Below, piece after piece: positions 27,371-37,835 of a DNA stretch of 64,000 bases. The translations under genes and the position numbers were made by a program. The DNA comes from Niabella pedocola (GTDB lineage Bacteria > Bacteroidota > Bacteroidia > Chitinophagales > Chitinophagaceae), in NCBI RefSeq assembly GCF_021044425.1, contig NZ_JAJNEC010000007.1, positions 620,001 to 684,000 on the forward strand. Direction: 5' to 3'. The notes beneath the pieces are model-generated. The model ran no database searches and was not told where the DNA came from. It saw only the letters and a program-made list of their open reading frames with translations. The stretch's first letter is position 1; each line of letters starts with the position of its first letter.

Positions 27371-28360
27371 TGCGTTTTGCTTTTATTTTTATTATTAACA
27401 GGTTTGCGTTTTGAATATATTTTTTGAGAGCTTTTTTATACCCTCCGGGGGTACGTCAGGCTGCGCTATGATGACAGATGGCCACCTTAGCGATAGCCAA
27501 TAGTCCTTCAACAACCCGCATGGATCATCTATGGCAGGCTTTTCTGAAAAGCTGCTTACCCTTCCCTGTGCTGCATTTCAACCCCGAAGGGTGCTGCACC
27601 AGGTCCTATGAGATTTAATGAATATGTTGCATCAGAAAAATGTCAGGCAACCAGCACATACCGTTTCTTTTTTTCCTGGCAAACGGTGTAACACCGCTGC
27701 TCCTAATCAATACAACAAATAGATACATTTTCTTTCTAATTCCTAATCAGTTCATAAACATTTAATAACAGTAGAATGCATATTAACACAATTAAACGGT
27801 TATTGAGTCCGGGCGTATGGTAAGGCGATGGTTTCGCTAACGCCGTTCGCATTCAAAATTGGACACTCTGCAATCGACAATGCAATGTTAAACCGCAAAC
27901 ATGCCCGCACGATTCGTTAAATTAACCAACCATTAAACAATTTTGGCAATAAGCTCCGGAGCGGCCATCAGCCTACTATACCACGCCTTGTCCCCTCCCT
28001 TATCCGATACCGGAAAACCCTTCTGCACCTGGTATATCTCCTTGTTTTATATGCGTTCAGCATGTTCATACATTGCTGCCTGGGTTCCCAGATATACACC
28101 TGTTTTTAATAAACTATTTTGTCATTACCGCTTCGTATTTCCCGGTAAAAAAATACCGGCGCCCTAATTTAAGCGCCAACGTTGCGGTTTTAAAACCGCA
28201 AACTGGTTTTTCGCAGAAGGAATACAGGTAGCAGATCCGTAACCAGCCAAAAAGCCGGCGGTTACCACAAGATCTGCCTTGTTTTTTGGGAACGGCCAGG
28301 CCGGATTGCTGCTTTTTTCCACATCCAAATCTCCCGCAACAAAACCACCCCCAATTATGT
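27371..28360. other. Long intergenic region, no gene recognised
   Basis: About 1 kb separates the divergent PUL 2 susC and dnaX. Frames here are short and without family features. The stretch should hold the PUL 2 promoter and perhaps upstream control sites, but I could not identify a convincing -7/-33 pair for susC, an RNA gene or a repeat. Confidence 0.5.
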
Positions 28361-28368
28361 TACATTTG
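28361..28368 (+). promoter_or_regulatory. -7 element of dnaX promoter
   Basis: TACATTTG matches the Bacteroidota TAnnTTTG -7 consensus 22 bp before the dnaX start. No good -33 TTTG is seen. An AGGAG ribosome-binding site at 28381-28385, five bases before ATG 28391, supports a short leader. Confidence 0.5.
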
Positions 28369-28390
28369 TCGGATAATACCAGGAGTTTTC

Positions 28391-30166
28391 ATGGATAAAT
28401 TTATTGTTTCAGCGCGGAAATACAGACCCCAGACCTTTGACACCGTAGTGGGGCAGGCTCATATTACAACCACCTTAAAAAATGCGATCCGGCAGAACCA
28501 GCTGGCGCATGCGTTTTTGTTTTGCGGTCCCCGTGGTGTGGGGAAAACCACCTGTGCCCGTATCCTGGCCAAAACCATCAACTGCGAGCATCCTACCGCA
28601 GATGGTGAAGCCTGTAATGCGTGCAATTCCTGTGTATCCTTTAACCAGGGAACGTCCCTGAACATTCATGAGCTGGATGCCGCCAGTAATAACTCGGTGG
28701 ATGATATCCGCACCCTGGTAGACCAGGTACGGTTTGCTCCCCAGGCCGGCCGTTACAAGGTATATATTATCGATGAGGTGCACATGCTCAGTTCTTCGGC
28801 GTTTAACGCCTTCCTGAAAACACTGGAAGAACCGCCCTCCTATGCCATCTTTATTTTGGCCACCACAGAGAAGCATAAGATCCTGCCAACGATCCTGAGC
28901 CGCTGCCAGATCTTCGATTTCAAGCGCATTACCACCAACGACACGGTGGAGCACCTGGAGGCTATCTGCGAAAAAGAAGGGGTAACGGCAGAACAGGCCG
29001 CCCTGCAAACCATTGCACAAAAAAGTGAGGGTTGCATGCGCGATGCGCTTAGTATTATGGATAAGATCGTTAGCTTTACCAATGGTGAACTGAATTATGC
29101 CAATACGCTGGAGCACCTGAATATCCTGGATGAAGATTATTATTTTAAACTGCTGGATGATATGTTGCAGCAGAACCTTTCAGGAGCTATGCTTTTATAT
29201 GATGATATCAACCGCAAGGGTTTTGAAGGCGACCTGGTATTGAACGGTTTTGCGGCCTTTATCCGCAACCTCCTGGTGAGTAAAGATGAAAAAGTAGTGG
29301 CGTTGCTGGATACGGTAGAAAGCTTTAAGCAGAAATATCTTGATACCGCAAAAAAAACACCGGTGGCCTTTCTCATCAGCGCGCTGAATGTGCTGAATGA
29401 GTCGGAGATCAACTACCGCTCGGCAAGGAATAAACGGCTGCATGTAGAACTTACCCTAATCAAACTTTGCTACCTGCAGCAAGCGATGGAATTAACGGCC
29501 GGTGATGCAGGGCTGAATAAAAAAAAAATAACTGAAAAAGCAACGGCCGTTCCTTTCCGGAGCATACAGCCGGTGTTGGTAAAACCATCGGCGCCGGCTT
29601 CAACAACAACCATTCCCGTTGCAAAGAGTGAGCCTTCCGGCAGCAGGCTTATCATTGAAGAACCGGCTCCCAGGCCGGTACCGCCTCCCCCGCAGCCCAG
29701 GGAAGCGGAAACCACCAGCCGAAAGATCGGCAACCTCGAAAAGCTCCGGCAACAATTTAGAGATACCCACGTAGAGCAGGTGGACCGTCCGCTTTCACAG
29801 GAATCCCTGGAAGAAGCCTGGGCGGCCTTTATTGTGGTTTTAAAGGAAAATAAAAATTCCGCAGCGCAAAGCTTCGACCTGGCACACTTAAAGGTGCTGG
29901 ATGAAAATTCCTTTTACGTGTATACGGCCAATGCGATTGAATACCGGTTTATTGAATCCTGTAAAACACAGACCTCCGAGTTTCTTCAGCGGCGGCTGTC
30001 CAACTCCCAGCTCCAGTTTTACATTACCAAGCGGGAAAACGTGGAAACGCCCGAAAATAATGAGCCCCGGCCGTTGACCGCCGTACAGCAATACCAGAAA
30101 ATGATTGAAAAATATCCGCTGGTGAAAGAGCTGAAAGAAAAACTAAAAATGGAACTGGACCGGTAG
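28391..30166 (+). CDS. dnaX: DNA polymerase III subunit gamma/tau
   Basis: ATG 28391 follows an AGGAG site and gives 591 residues beginning MDKFIVSARKYRPQTFDTVVG, the classic DnaX N-terminus. Walker A GPRGVGKT is at 46-53. The zinc-binding cysteines are Cys65, Cys75, Cys78 and Cys81. Walker B DEVH is at 128-131, and sensor 1/arginine-finger SRC follows in ILSRCQIFDF. After about residue 370 the sequence becomes Pro/Ala-rich (a tau-like linker) and ends in a C-terminal domain with RPLTAVQQYQKM. The protein loads the sliding clamp and links polymerase cores. A frame extending upstream to 28286 lacks any domain content. Confidence 0.97.
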   Translation: MDKFIVSARKYRPQTFDTVVGQAHITTTLKNAIRQNQLAHAFLFCGPRGVGKTTCARILAKTINCEHPTADGEACNACNSCVSFNQGTSLNIHELDAASNNSVDDIRTLVDQVRFAPQAGRYKVYIIDEVHMLSSSAFNAFLKTLEEPPSYAIFILATTEKHKILPTILSRCQIFDFKRITTNDTVEHLEAICEKEGVTAEQAALQTIAQKSEGCMRDALSIMDKIVSFTNGELNYANTLEHLNILDEDYYFKLLDDMLQQNLSGAMLLYDDINRKGFEGDLVLNGFAAFIRNLLVSKDEKVVALLDTVESFKQKYLDTAKKTPVAFLISALNVLNESEINYRSARNKRLHVELTLIKLCYLQQAMELTAGDAGLNKKKITEKATAVPFRSIQPVLVKPSAPASTTTIPVAKSEPSGSRLIIEEPAPRPVPPPPQPREAETTSRKIGNLEKLRQQFRDTHVEQVDRPLSQESLEEAWAAFIVVLKENKNSAAQSFDLAHLKVLDENSFYVYTANAIEYRFIESCKTQTSEFLQRRLSNSQLQFYITKRENVETPENNEPRPLTAVQQYQKMIEKYPLVKELKEKLKMELDR

Positions 30167-30242
30167 TACCTGATTTAAAGATTGACACGGATGCCCCGGT
30201 TCCTGTTTATTGCCGGGTATGTCTTTTATAAAACTGATGCAT

Positions 30243-32570
30243 ATGAAAAATCGACCGTCGCTCATGATGCGGCTGATCCTGTTGCTGACTTTTTTTTGCG
30301 GAAACACCTATGCCCAGGAACAAACCGACCGGGCACTGCTGCTGCACGATGTAAAAAAGATACCGTTGCCGGATGCTGCTTTTGCTGCCGCCACCTATCC
30401 GCTCTCCTTCAAACCCGAGGTCATCGCTACCGCCAACCTGGGAGACGACGCCACCAGCGTTTTTGTTCCCATAATTATGAGCAGCCGTATAGGCAAGGGT
30501 AAATTGCTGATCCTGGGTTCCGATGCCTATCTGAACCGGCCGCTGCTGGACAGTGCAGGCGTACAACAGCTACTGTTGAATATTTTTGCCTGGTCTGAAC
30601 AGGATCAAGGTTCAAAAACAGGACTGATCGGTTCATTACCAGCATTTCAAAACTGGCTGGTTCAAAAAAATCATTCACCGCAGGCCGTTACAAACGGCAT
30701 CATTGCCCCGGATATTTCCCTCATCTTTTGTAATGAAGATATCGGAGATAAAGAACAACTCCGGAACATCCGGTCGTTTATGGAAGCCGGAGGTTGTTTT
30801 GTGCTGGCCTCTCCCTTATTTCACCGCTTCCAGGCAAGTGCCAATTCGAAATACACCCTCCTGCTGCAAACCTTGTTATACCCCGCAGACCTTTACCATG
30901 TGGCCAACTTTGCTTACCCTGCTTCCAATAAAAATCAATTACTGCTGGATTCCGTACCCCGTTATGTAAACCTGCGGTATATTCTTGAAGACATTCGCAG
31001 CAACCGCTATGCAAATTATATAAAAGACAAAAGCGATATTGTTCCCTCCGTGATCCTTAATCTTTCGATCAATACAAAGGATTCCGTATCTGCTCCCGCC
31101 GCTTATGACTCCATTATGCGGATGTTTAACCTGGCAGATACCGCCCGTATGATTTCCTTAAACCGGGAGACCCCGCTTTATAAAAGCGACTGGAAAAAAC
31201 ACCTTACCTATCTCCTGCAGTGTGCGTACCGGTCAACCCTTGCAGAAAAGGATTCATCCTATGTTGATCCCGAAGTAAAAAATTTTCCAGGCACAGTGCC
31301 TTCTTCAGCAAAAAAAGTCACCCGCACAATAACCCTCACGCCGCTTCACAACAATAATGATCTTGAAGAGCCGGACAGCTCATTTAAACGCTGGTACAGC
31401 ACCGGCTTATATGCACCCGCTGGCACGCCTGTAAAAGTGATCCTTTCAGTTAAAGACACATTGCGGAAAATTGAAGCGCAGATCGGGGCGCATAATGATC
31501 CCCTGATCCACTTAGATGAAATCAACCGTACACCTTATAACCTGGCCTCCAGTATTCACCTGCGTAAAGACACCACGATCATGCATTCATCATTTGGTGG
31601 TTTGATCTATATAAAAATACCAGACAACGATAAAGGACAACCGCTTAGGGTAACCCTTTCCGGAGCCGTGGATGCACCGTATTTCCAGCTGGGGAAAACC
31701 ACCCCGGCCAACTGGCAGAAAGCGATCCGCCATGCACCAGCCCCCTGGGCGGAGCTGGCCACCGATAAGCTGATCCTTACGGTTCCTTCATCCCGGATCC
31801 GGAACCTTACTGATCCGGAAAAATTAATGAAGCTCTGGGACAGCATTATGGATGCGGATGCAGATCTAGCGATCATTCCCAGAAAAAGAAGGCATCCGGA
31901 ACGGATCATTATCGACCGGAATGTGGCCTATGGTTATATGTATACGATCCCCTAACGGATTATGGCGCCGGATGATGAGAGCTGCCTGCTGATGCTTCAA
32001 GCAGATTCACTCCGTAAAAAAGGATCATGGGGACATTTTCATGAATTGGGGCACCGGCACCAGTTCTGGGGAATCGATCATGACGAATTGGGCGAAGTAA
32101 CGGTAAACCTTTATACCATGTATGCGTTTGACAAAGTATTGGGCAAGGGCCTGTATAACCATGAAGCCATTTCAAGCAGGGCAGCCGTACGCGAAAAGAT
32201 CCAGGCCTATTTAACGTCGAAGCAAACCTATGAAGACCTGGGCAAAGATCCATTCCTGTACCTCAGCGTTTTTATTCCCATTATTGATGAAATGGGCTGG
32301 CAACCCATATTCAATCTTCACAAAGATTTCCGTGCCGTATTAACGGCACCCCCCGACCGGCATAAATTAGAACCAGACAACGACAAACGCCGCAGCGCCT
32401 TTTTTATTGCATTGTGCAGGGCTACTCAAAAAAACCTCACCCGTTATCTTGAGCTGTTCCGGGTTCCCGTTACCGAAGCATTAAAAACCGAAGCGGCCAA
32501 ATACCCGGAATGGATCCCGCATTATTTTATGGATCCTTCCGTGTCACCGGATACAACACAACACCGTTAA
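30243..32570 (+). pseudogene. M60-like metallopeptidase interrupted by an in-frame stop codon
   Basis: A single frame runs from ATG 30243 (signal peptide ending NTYAQ) to 32570 but contains TAA at 31953-31955. The first part ends GYMYTIP; after the stop the frame continues RIMAPDDES and then WGHFHELGHRHQFW with the zinc motif HELGH at 32040-32054 and the third-ligand region GEVTVNLY. Both sides belong to one M60 (enhancin-like) domain, starting near RWYSTGLYAPAGTP. The family cleaves glycoproteins such as mucins. The stop separates the N-terminal half from the catalytic residues. An ATG at 31962, nine bases after the first base of the stop, could allow restart. The simplest reading is a nonsense mutation or a base error. 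Confidence 0.8.
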
Positions 32571-33091
32571 CCGGTTTTTGTCTGTAACAATCGCAGCTCA
32601 GAATAATTTTGCTATTAGAAAAGCTGCGGAGCTGCATTGATCCTTTTAGCAATAGCATACCCGGTGATGAAGGTGCAGCGCACCGGTATAGTATACGGTG
32701 CTTTCGCGTCCCGTCGTAATATTACCGCCGCGCTGCGGCTAAAAAGCGCATTCACTCCTCTGGGTTACAGAGATGCACGGCGCGCTGCGCCTTTGTTAAA
32801 ACAGGATGACCGCAAGCGGGCTTGCCATCACCTCACCGATTAGCGTGCCCCGCCAATGACAGTAAATTTTTTCGTATCGGAAATTAATTAAGCATTCATC
32901 ATAGCGGACAATGTCCAGCTGCATTTATTTCAGATTCTGCCCATTGTTCTCCTGGATCCTGAAACTATCCCGACTCGTCGGGACAGCATACCCGTAAGCA
33001 TGCTTGCCATCACTTCCATATAGCACCATTAACGCCTGTTGATATACAGCCTTGTCTCAGCCCCGCGTTGATACCCGTCTTCCAAAACAAC
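32571..33091. other. Noncoding stretch with short palindromes
   Basis: No gene is supported between the broken M60 gene and the terminator before yidC. It holds a 16-bp perfect palindrome (tcccgactcgtcggga, 32968-32983). It also holds an imperfect 23-bp direct repeat of the type 'g(c/t)aagc..gcttgccatcac' at 32812-32834 and 32994-33016. This looks like decayed repeat sequence. Confidence 0.55.
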
Positions 33092-33140
33092 AGAGCTGCA
33101 ATACTTCGAAACTTCTTCCGTTGTATTGCAGCTCTTTTCT
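33092..33140. terminator. Stem-loop terminator between convergent genes
   Basis: A perfect 13-bp stem (agagctgcaatac 33092-33104; gtattgcagctct 33123-33135) with an 18-nt loop is followed by tttct on the plus strand and by a T-rich tract on the minus strand. It lies between the plus-strand M60 gene and the minus-strand yidC gene, so it may serve both. Confidence 0.7.
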
Positions 33141-33230
33141 CATGCTACTTTTTGCTATAAACCAACGCTGTATATTTTTCTTCAGGCATTCTGCTAAGTG
33201 CTGAGGGCTGAAGAAGGATCACTCAACCGC

Positions 33231-35075
33231 TTACTTCTTCTTCCGCTGATCCTGCATTTGCTTTTGCTGTTCCTGCATCTGCTCCAGCCGCTCCTGCCAC
33301 TTGGTTTTTGTTTTGGGCTTCTTACGGTTTTCCTGTATCCGTGCCAGGATCTTGTCATGATCGATGATATAATTCTGGATCACAAACTGCAGTGCCAATG
33401 TGATCAGGTTCGATACGGTATAATACCAGGTAAGCGCCGATGGCAGCCTGTTAAAGATAAACAACAGGAATACCGGGAAGATATACGGCATATACTTCAT
33501 CATCGGATTGCTTTGATCCGGCGACATGCTCATGCTATAAATAGAGATCAGTAAACTGGTAACCGTTGCCGTAATGGTAAACAGGCTCAGGTGACTGCCC
33601 AGCAGGGGAATATGAACACCAAATTTGATCGGGTCATCAAAGGCCGACAGATCACTCGCCCAAAGGAAGTCTGCTCCCCGGAGGTCAACACTGGCATTAA
33701 AGAAACTGTACAATGCAAAGAAGATCGGGATCTGGAACAGGGCAGGAATGCAGCCCCCCAGCGGGTTTACGCCGGCTTCGCGGAAAAGTTTCATCTGCTC
33801 CATGCTCATTGCCTGCTGATCGGTACCAAACTTTTCTTTAAGTGTGGCAATTTCCGGGCGCAGCGCTTTCATCTTTGCACCGCTCAGGTAGCTTTTATAG
33901 GTAAGCGGAGAAATCAGCAACCGGATCACCAGGGTCAGCAGGGCAATTACCAATCCGAAGTTGCTTACAATGCTTTTGAAAAAATCAAATACCGGAACAA
34001 TCACATACTGGTTCAACGGACGTACAAAAGCATACATGCCCTGTCCCAGATTTACAAGCTTGCTAAAGCCGTTATCGTATTTCTTTAAAATGTTATAGTC
34101 GGCCGGGCCATAGTAAATGCTCATCGGCACCGTGGCTGCATTTCCTGCAGGAACCTTCAATTGCATATTTGCGGTGGTCTTTACCACTTCCTTATTGGCA
34201 TCCGGCGGAATGGTCCAGGAGATCTTTCCCCCCGTAAAATTATCCTTTGCCACCAGGAAGGTATTGAAGAACCGCTGACGCACTCCGATCCAGTTTACGC
34301 TTTTATCAAAGTTCACATGATCTTTCCGACCGATGGTGTGGTAATCAAAACTGCCATCCTCCATGTAACCGATCTGTGTATTTTGTTTTTCAAACTCAAT
34401 ATCGGACTCCTGCTGTGCCGCATCATACTGCCAAACCATATTCATCACACCTTGCGACAAAAGCGTACCCGGTTGCGACAGGTTGATGTTGAAATCGATC
34501 TTGTATTGATTGGGATGAATAATGAACTGATGCGTGATAGCGTTGGAAACATTCGTACTATCGCCACCCTTCAATTCAAATGTAACCACCTGGGTACCAT
34601 CGGGGCCCGGCGTTACCTTCCCACTGCTAAAATAAAGATCGCCGGTTTGCGCACTTTGATTAGCCGCAGTGTTGATCGCATAGCTGATCTTGTTAAAATC
34701 CGTAGCCGCCAGTTTTACCTGTTGGCTGTCCAACGCATTTTTAAATTTCTTCAGCTGTACAAACTTTGGCTGACCTCCTTTATTGGTAAAGACAATTTTG
34801 AACACTTCGTTTTCTGCCGTTACAAGCTGCTCCGTGCCCTGTGCCGCGTTTAAAAACATACCGGCACTGGTAGCATGACGCTGAGAATCGGCCCGGAGTG
34901 AGTCCTGCCGCAACGCTGCCGTATCCAGTTTCGGCCTCAGTGCGTTGGCAATGGAATCCTTTCTTGCCTGTTCTTTCTGGTGTTCGCCCTGTTGTAGATT
35001 ATTGTAGTAAAAATAGAAGAAAAAGAGTACGGCTAAAAGTCCGAACCCAATGATCGTATTCCGGTCAAAATTCAT
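33231..35075 (-). CDS. yidC: Membrane protein insertase YidC
   Basis: The 614-residue protein starts MNFDRNTIIGFGLLAVLFFFYFYY, the conserved first membrane helix. A long periplasmic beta domain (about 60-350) follows, and then the insertase core with FDFFKSIVSNFGLVIALLTLVIRLLI, the cytoplasmic hairpin MKALRPEIATLKEKFG and ALFQIPIFFALYSFF. The Lys/Gln-rich C-terminal tail (KWQERLEQMQEQQKQMQDQRKKK-type) is the basic tail that can contact the ribosome. It inserts membrane proteins with or without SecYEG. A -7 element lies just upstream. Confidence 0.97.
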   Translation of the reverse strand: MNFDRNTIIGFGLLAVLFFFYFYYNNLQQGEHQKEQARKDSIANALRPKLDTAALRQDSLRADSQRHATSAGMFLNAAQGTEQLVTAENEVFKIVFTNKGGQPKFVQLKKFKNALDSQQVKLAATDFNKISYAINTAANQSAQTGDLYFSSGKVTPGPDGTQVVTFELKGGDSTNVSNAITHQFIIHPNQYKIDFNINLSQPGTLLSQGVMNMVWQYDAAQQESDIEFEKQNTQIGYMEDGSFDYHTIGRKDHVNFDKSVNWIGVRQRFFNTFLVAKDNFTGGKISWTIPPDANKEVVKTTANMQLKVPAGNAATVPMSIYYGPADYNILKKYDNGFSKLVNLGQGMYAFVRPLNQYVIVPVFDFFKSIVSNFGLVIALLTLVIRLLISPLTYKSYLSGAKMKALRPEIATLKEKFGTDQQAMSMEQMKLFREAGVNPLGGCIPALFQIPIFFALYSFFNASVDLRGADFLWASDLSAFDDPIKFGVHIPLLGSHLSLFTITATVTSLLISIYSMSMSPDQSNPMMKYMPYIFPVFLLFIFNRLPSALTWYYTVSNLITLALQFVIQNYIIDHDKILARIQENRKKPKTKTKWQERLEQMQEQQKQMQDQRKKK

Positions 35076-35100
35076 TACTTACGTGTATTTTTTGAGGCGG

Positions 35101-35108
35101 CAAAGATA
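35101..35108 (-). promoter_or_regulatory. -7 element of yidC promoter
   Basis: On the minus strand TATCTTTG matches TAnnTTTG, 25 bp before the yidC start at 35075. No clear -33 element is visible. Confidence 0.5.
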
Positions 35109-35239
35109 GGACAAATCCCCCGGCTTTGTCTTTTAGGGCTCCATCTTTGTTTTTTGCCCTCTTTGAATGATCACCCCGGATATCCGGAAGTAGGGATGCC
35201 CCTGTTCATCGCCGGAGTTACTGTTTTTTTATGACGTTC

Positions 35240-35272
35240 CCTTATAAAAAAATCGCCCGGAAACCAGGCGAC
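35240..35272 (-). terminator. Rho-independent terminator of pyrG
   Basis: On the minus strand tcgcctgg-ttt-ccgggcga forms an 8-bp stem (one G-U pair), followed by seven T and TATAAG. It begins 26 bp after the pyrG stop codon. Confidence 0.88.
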
Positions 35273-35298
35273 TAAATGTGTACGTGTATAATAAGTGT

Positions 35299-36951
35299 TT
35301 ATAAATCAACGTTTAGGACCTCTCCTTTTTTCGATGCAACGCTGTTGGCGGCGGCATGTTCCACCGCAGCTTCCACAAATTTCACAAAAATGGGATGCGG
35401 GTTTTCCACGGTGCTTTTCAGTTCGGGGTGAAACTGAACCCCAACAAAAAACGGATGTGAAGGCAGTTCGATCACTTCCACCAGCCCGCTTTCCGGATTT
35501 TTACCGCTGGCTACCATGCCGGCCTGTTCAAAGGCCTGCAGGTATTTATTGTTAAACTCCCAGCGATGCCGATGGCGTTCTGTGATCTGCAGCGTTCCGT
35601 AAATAGAAGCAGCCAGGCTGCCCTCTTTCAGTTCACAGGCATAAGAGCCCAAACGCATAGTGCCACCTTTTTCGGTAATATTCTTTTGGCTTTCCATCAG
35701 ATCGATCACCGGATCGGCCGCATTTTCGTCCATCTCGGTAGAGTTGGCTTCTTTTAAGCCGATCACATTCCTCGCAAATTCAATAGCCGACATCTGCATA
35801 CCCAGGCAAATTCCAAAAAAGGGTAGTCCATGTTCACGGGCGTATTGTACCGCCGTAATTTTTCCTTCCACCCCTCTTAGTCCGAAGCCCGGTGCTACCA
35901 GTAACCCATCCAGTCCGCCAAGCTTTTCCGACACGTTTTCCGGAGTAATATATTCACTGTGTACATTTACGATCTGCACCTGGCATTCGTTTACCGCACC
36001 GGCATGTACAAAGGCTTCCAGGATCGATTTATAGGCATCCTGCAGCTCCAGGTATTTTCCTATCAGACCGATACGCACGATGGATTTGGGGTATTTCAGC
36101 TTATCGAGAAACGCACGCCACCTGAGCAACTCCGGCTCTTTATAATCCGCTATGCCCATTATTTTCAAAACAGTAATATCCAGCTTTTCCCGAAGCATGG
36201 CCATGGGCACTTCATAAATAGTTGACTGGTCGGCAGATTCGATCACCGCCTCCTGGCGCACATTACAGAACTGTGCTATTTTCCGGCGCAGTTCCGGCGT
36301 AAGGGGCTTTTCGGTCCTGCATACAATAATATCGGGACGTACCCCTTCCTGGCTCAGCATCCGTACACTGTGCTGGGTGGGTTTGGTCTTTAATTCTTTT
36401 GCGGCTTTCAGGTAGGGAACCAGGGTAAGATGGATGACAACCGTGTCTTCATCCGGCAGCTCCCACTGCAGCTGGCGGATGGCTTCCACAAACGGCAGGC
36501 TTTCGATGTCGCCGATGGTACCACCGATTTCGGTGATCACAATATCATATTCGCCGGTGGTGCCCAGCTCCATCATCCGGCGTTTGATTTCATTGGTAAT
36601 ATGCGGTACTACCTGTACCGTTTTGCCCAGGTATGCACCTTCCCGCTCCTTATTGATCACGGTCTGATAGATCCGCCCCGTGGTCACATTATTGGCCTGG
36701 GAAGTAAAAATGTTCAGAAAGCGTTCATAGTGACCCAGATCCAGGTCCGTTTCAGCACCGTCTTCCGTTACATAGCACTCTCCGTGCTCGTAAGGATTCA
36801 GCGTACCGGGATCAATATTGATATACGGGTCGAATTTTTGTATCGTAACCCTCAGCCCCCTCGCCTGTAACAGTTTTGCCAGCGATGCGGCAATAATTCC
36901 TTTTCCCAATGAGGAGGACACGCCTCCGGTTACAAATACGTACTTAGCCAT
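35299..36951 (-). CDS. pyrG: CTP synthase
   Basis: The 550-residue protein starts MAKYVFVTGGVSSSLGKGI, the synthetase-domain nucleotide-binding loop. The motifs DPYINIDPGTLNPYEHGE and VTEIGGTIGDIES follow. The C-terminal glutamine amidotransferase domain has the nucleophile Cys in FFGICLGMQ and the His/Glu of GVQFHPE. The enzyme makes CTP from UTP, ATP and glutamine. Length is normal. A promoter lies about 150 bp upstream and a terminator directly downstream, so it is probably a single-gene transcript. Confidence 0.98.
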   Translation of the reverse strand: MAKYVFVTGGVSSSLGKGIIAASLAKLLQARGLRVTIQKFDPYINIDPGTLNPYEHGECYVTEDGAETDLDLGHYERFLNIFTSQANNVTTGRIYQTVINKEREGAYLGKTVQVVPHITNEIKRRMMELGTTGEYDIVITEIGGTIGDIESLPFVEAIRQLQWELPDEDTVVIHLTLVPYLKAAKELKTKPTQHSVRMLSQEGVRPDIIVCRTEKPLTPELRRKIAQFCNVRQEAVIESADQSTIYEVPMAMLREKLDITVLKIMGIADYKEPELLRWRAFLDKLKYPKSIVRIGLIGKYLELQDAYKSILEAFVHAGAVNECQVQIVNVHSEYITPENVSEKLGGLDGLLVAPGFGLRGVEGKITAVQYAREHGLPFFGICLGMQMSAIEFARNVIGLKEANSTEMDENAADPVIDLMESQKNITEKGGTMRLGSYACELKEGSLAASIYGTLQITERHRHRWEFNNKYLQAFEQAGMVASGKNPESGLVEVIELPSHPFFVGVQFHPELKSTVENPHPIFVKFVEAAVEHAAANSVASKKGEVLNVDL

Positions 36952-37335
36952 AATGGTATATTAAAATCAATAAATCATTCCTTAACAAGAATCATTTCAC
37001 GAATAAAATTCAACCTGTTTCAACAATATCCAGCCTGCATGATCTCTCTGAAAAAAACAAATCAGCCCGCTATGACCCATAAAATCCTGTGGAAAATTTG
37101 AAAGGTCATGCAAAGTTAGGAAATCATTTGTAAAAAAAACGTGGAGTGGGAATTTATATGGTTTTTTTGCCGCTGAAACGCTGAAACACATAAATGCCAA
37201 CCGCTCCTGCCAGAAATTGCCCGGAATTTTATGCTTTTAATTTATCCTTTAAAAGCGAAACCAGTTACAGACAAATACCATTGCAGATGATTCATTTTTT
37301 TAACGCCGGGCGAATTAAAAAGCATTTTGCCCGGG
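36952..37335. other. Intergenic region upstream of pyrG
   Basis: No gene is seen. The pyrG -7 element lies at 37111-37118, giving a leader of roughly 150 nt in which I recognise no riboswitch. The rest is AT-rich sequence with no clear structure. Confidence 0.5.
37111..37118 (-). promoter_or_regulatory. -7 element of pyrG promoter
   Basis: On the minus strand TAACTTTG (followed by CA) is an exact TAnnTTTG match; the preceding region is T-rich but has no clean TTTG. It lies 160 bp before the pyrG start. Confidence 0.5.
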
Positions 37336-37797
37336 TCAGTATTGCAGATCATATCGATGGCTAAATACTGATGAATCACCATAATAAGTCAATATATTGA
37401 TGGATATTGTTTTTATTGAAGGATACTCCAGCTGTTGATGGGGAAATATTACTTTATGTACTTGTTTCTGAGAAAATAACGATCCAACAGGCTTTCCAAT
37501 ATCGGAGTCTTTTAATACATAGAATGCAATTGTTGACTGTCCGCGTTTTCGAACAGCTTCAATCAGATCATCTGCAATAAAACCGGACCACTCCCCAAAA
37601 GGCGTTAAATGACTGGCCTTATTTACAATATAGCAACGGCCATTTAATTGCATGGTATCTAAATAATGGATGTGGTCATTGCGGACATCCAGACTGTCTA
37701 TAAAAATATAAATCCCCGTGTTTGTTTGGTTGAGAAAGCGCAGCTCCTTTCCTTTTCGGGGAGGATCATACACAGGCAGCCGCCAGCAATAGCACAA
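37336..37797 (-). CDS. Small hypothetical protein, probably a lipoprotein with a damaged signal sequence
   Basis: An open frame of 153 codons runs from a TTG at 37797 to the stop at 37336. I do not recognise the family; it contains NTGIYIFIDSLDVRN and TPFGEWSGFIADDLIEAVRKRG and looks like a beta-rich secreted domain. Upstream, in another frame from ATG 37821, the sequence encodes MLWIFVLLLAAAC, a good lipoprotein signal that ends in a stop just after the Cys. Removing one base near 37767 would join this signal to the main frame as AAC-YDPPRKGKEL. So the gene either has a +1 frameshift or a base error. An ATG AAA AAG GCG TAG lies just before the signal. Confidence 0.5.
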   Translation of the reverse strand: MCYCWRLPVYDPPRKGKELRFLNQTNTGIYIFIDSLDVRNDHIHYLDTMQLNGRCYIVNKASHLTPFGEWSGFIADDLIEAVRKRGQSTIAFYVLKDSDIGKPVGSLFSQKQVHKVIFPHQQLEYPSIKTISINILTYYGDSSVFSHRYDLQY

Positions 37798-37835
37798 ATA
37801 TCCAAAGCATCTACGCCTTTTTCATGATCGCTCAA

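Noticed and set aside
27943..28167. 74-codon frame in the long gap before dnaX
   Set aside because: It has no signal, motif or plausible ribosome-binding site and is no longer than frames expected by chance.
32637..32843. 68-codon frame after the broken M60 gene
   Set aside because: It runs through one of the short palindromic direct repeats and has no family resemblance.
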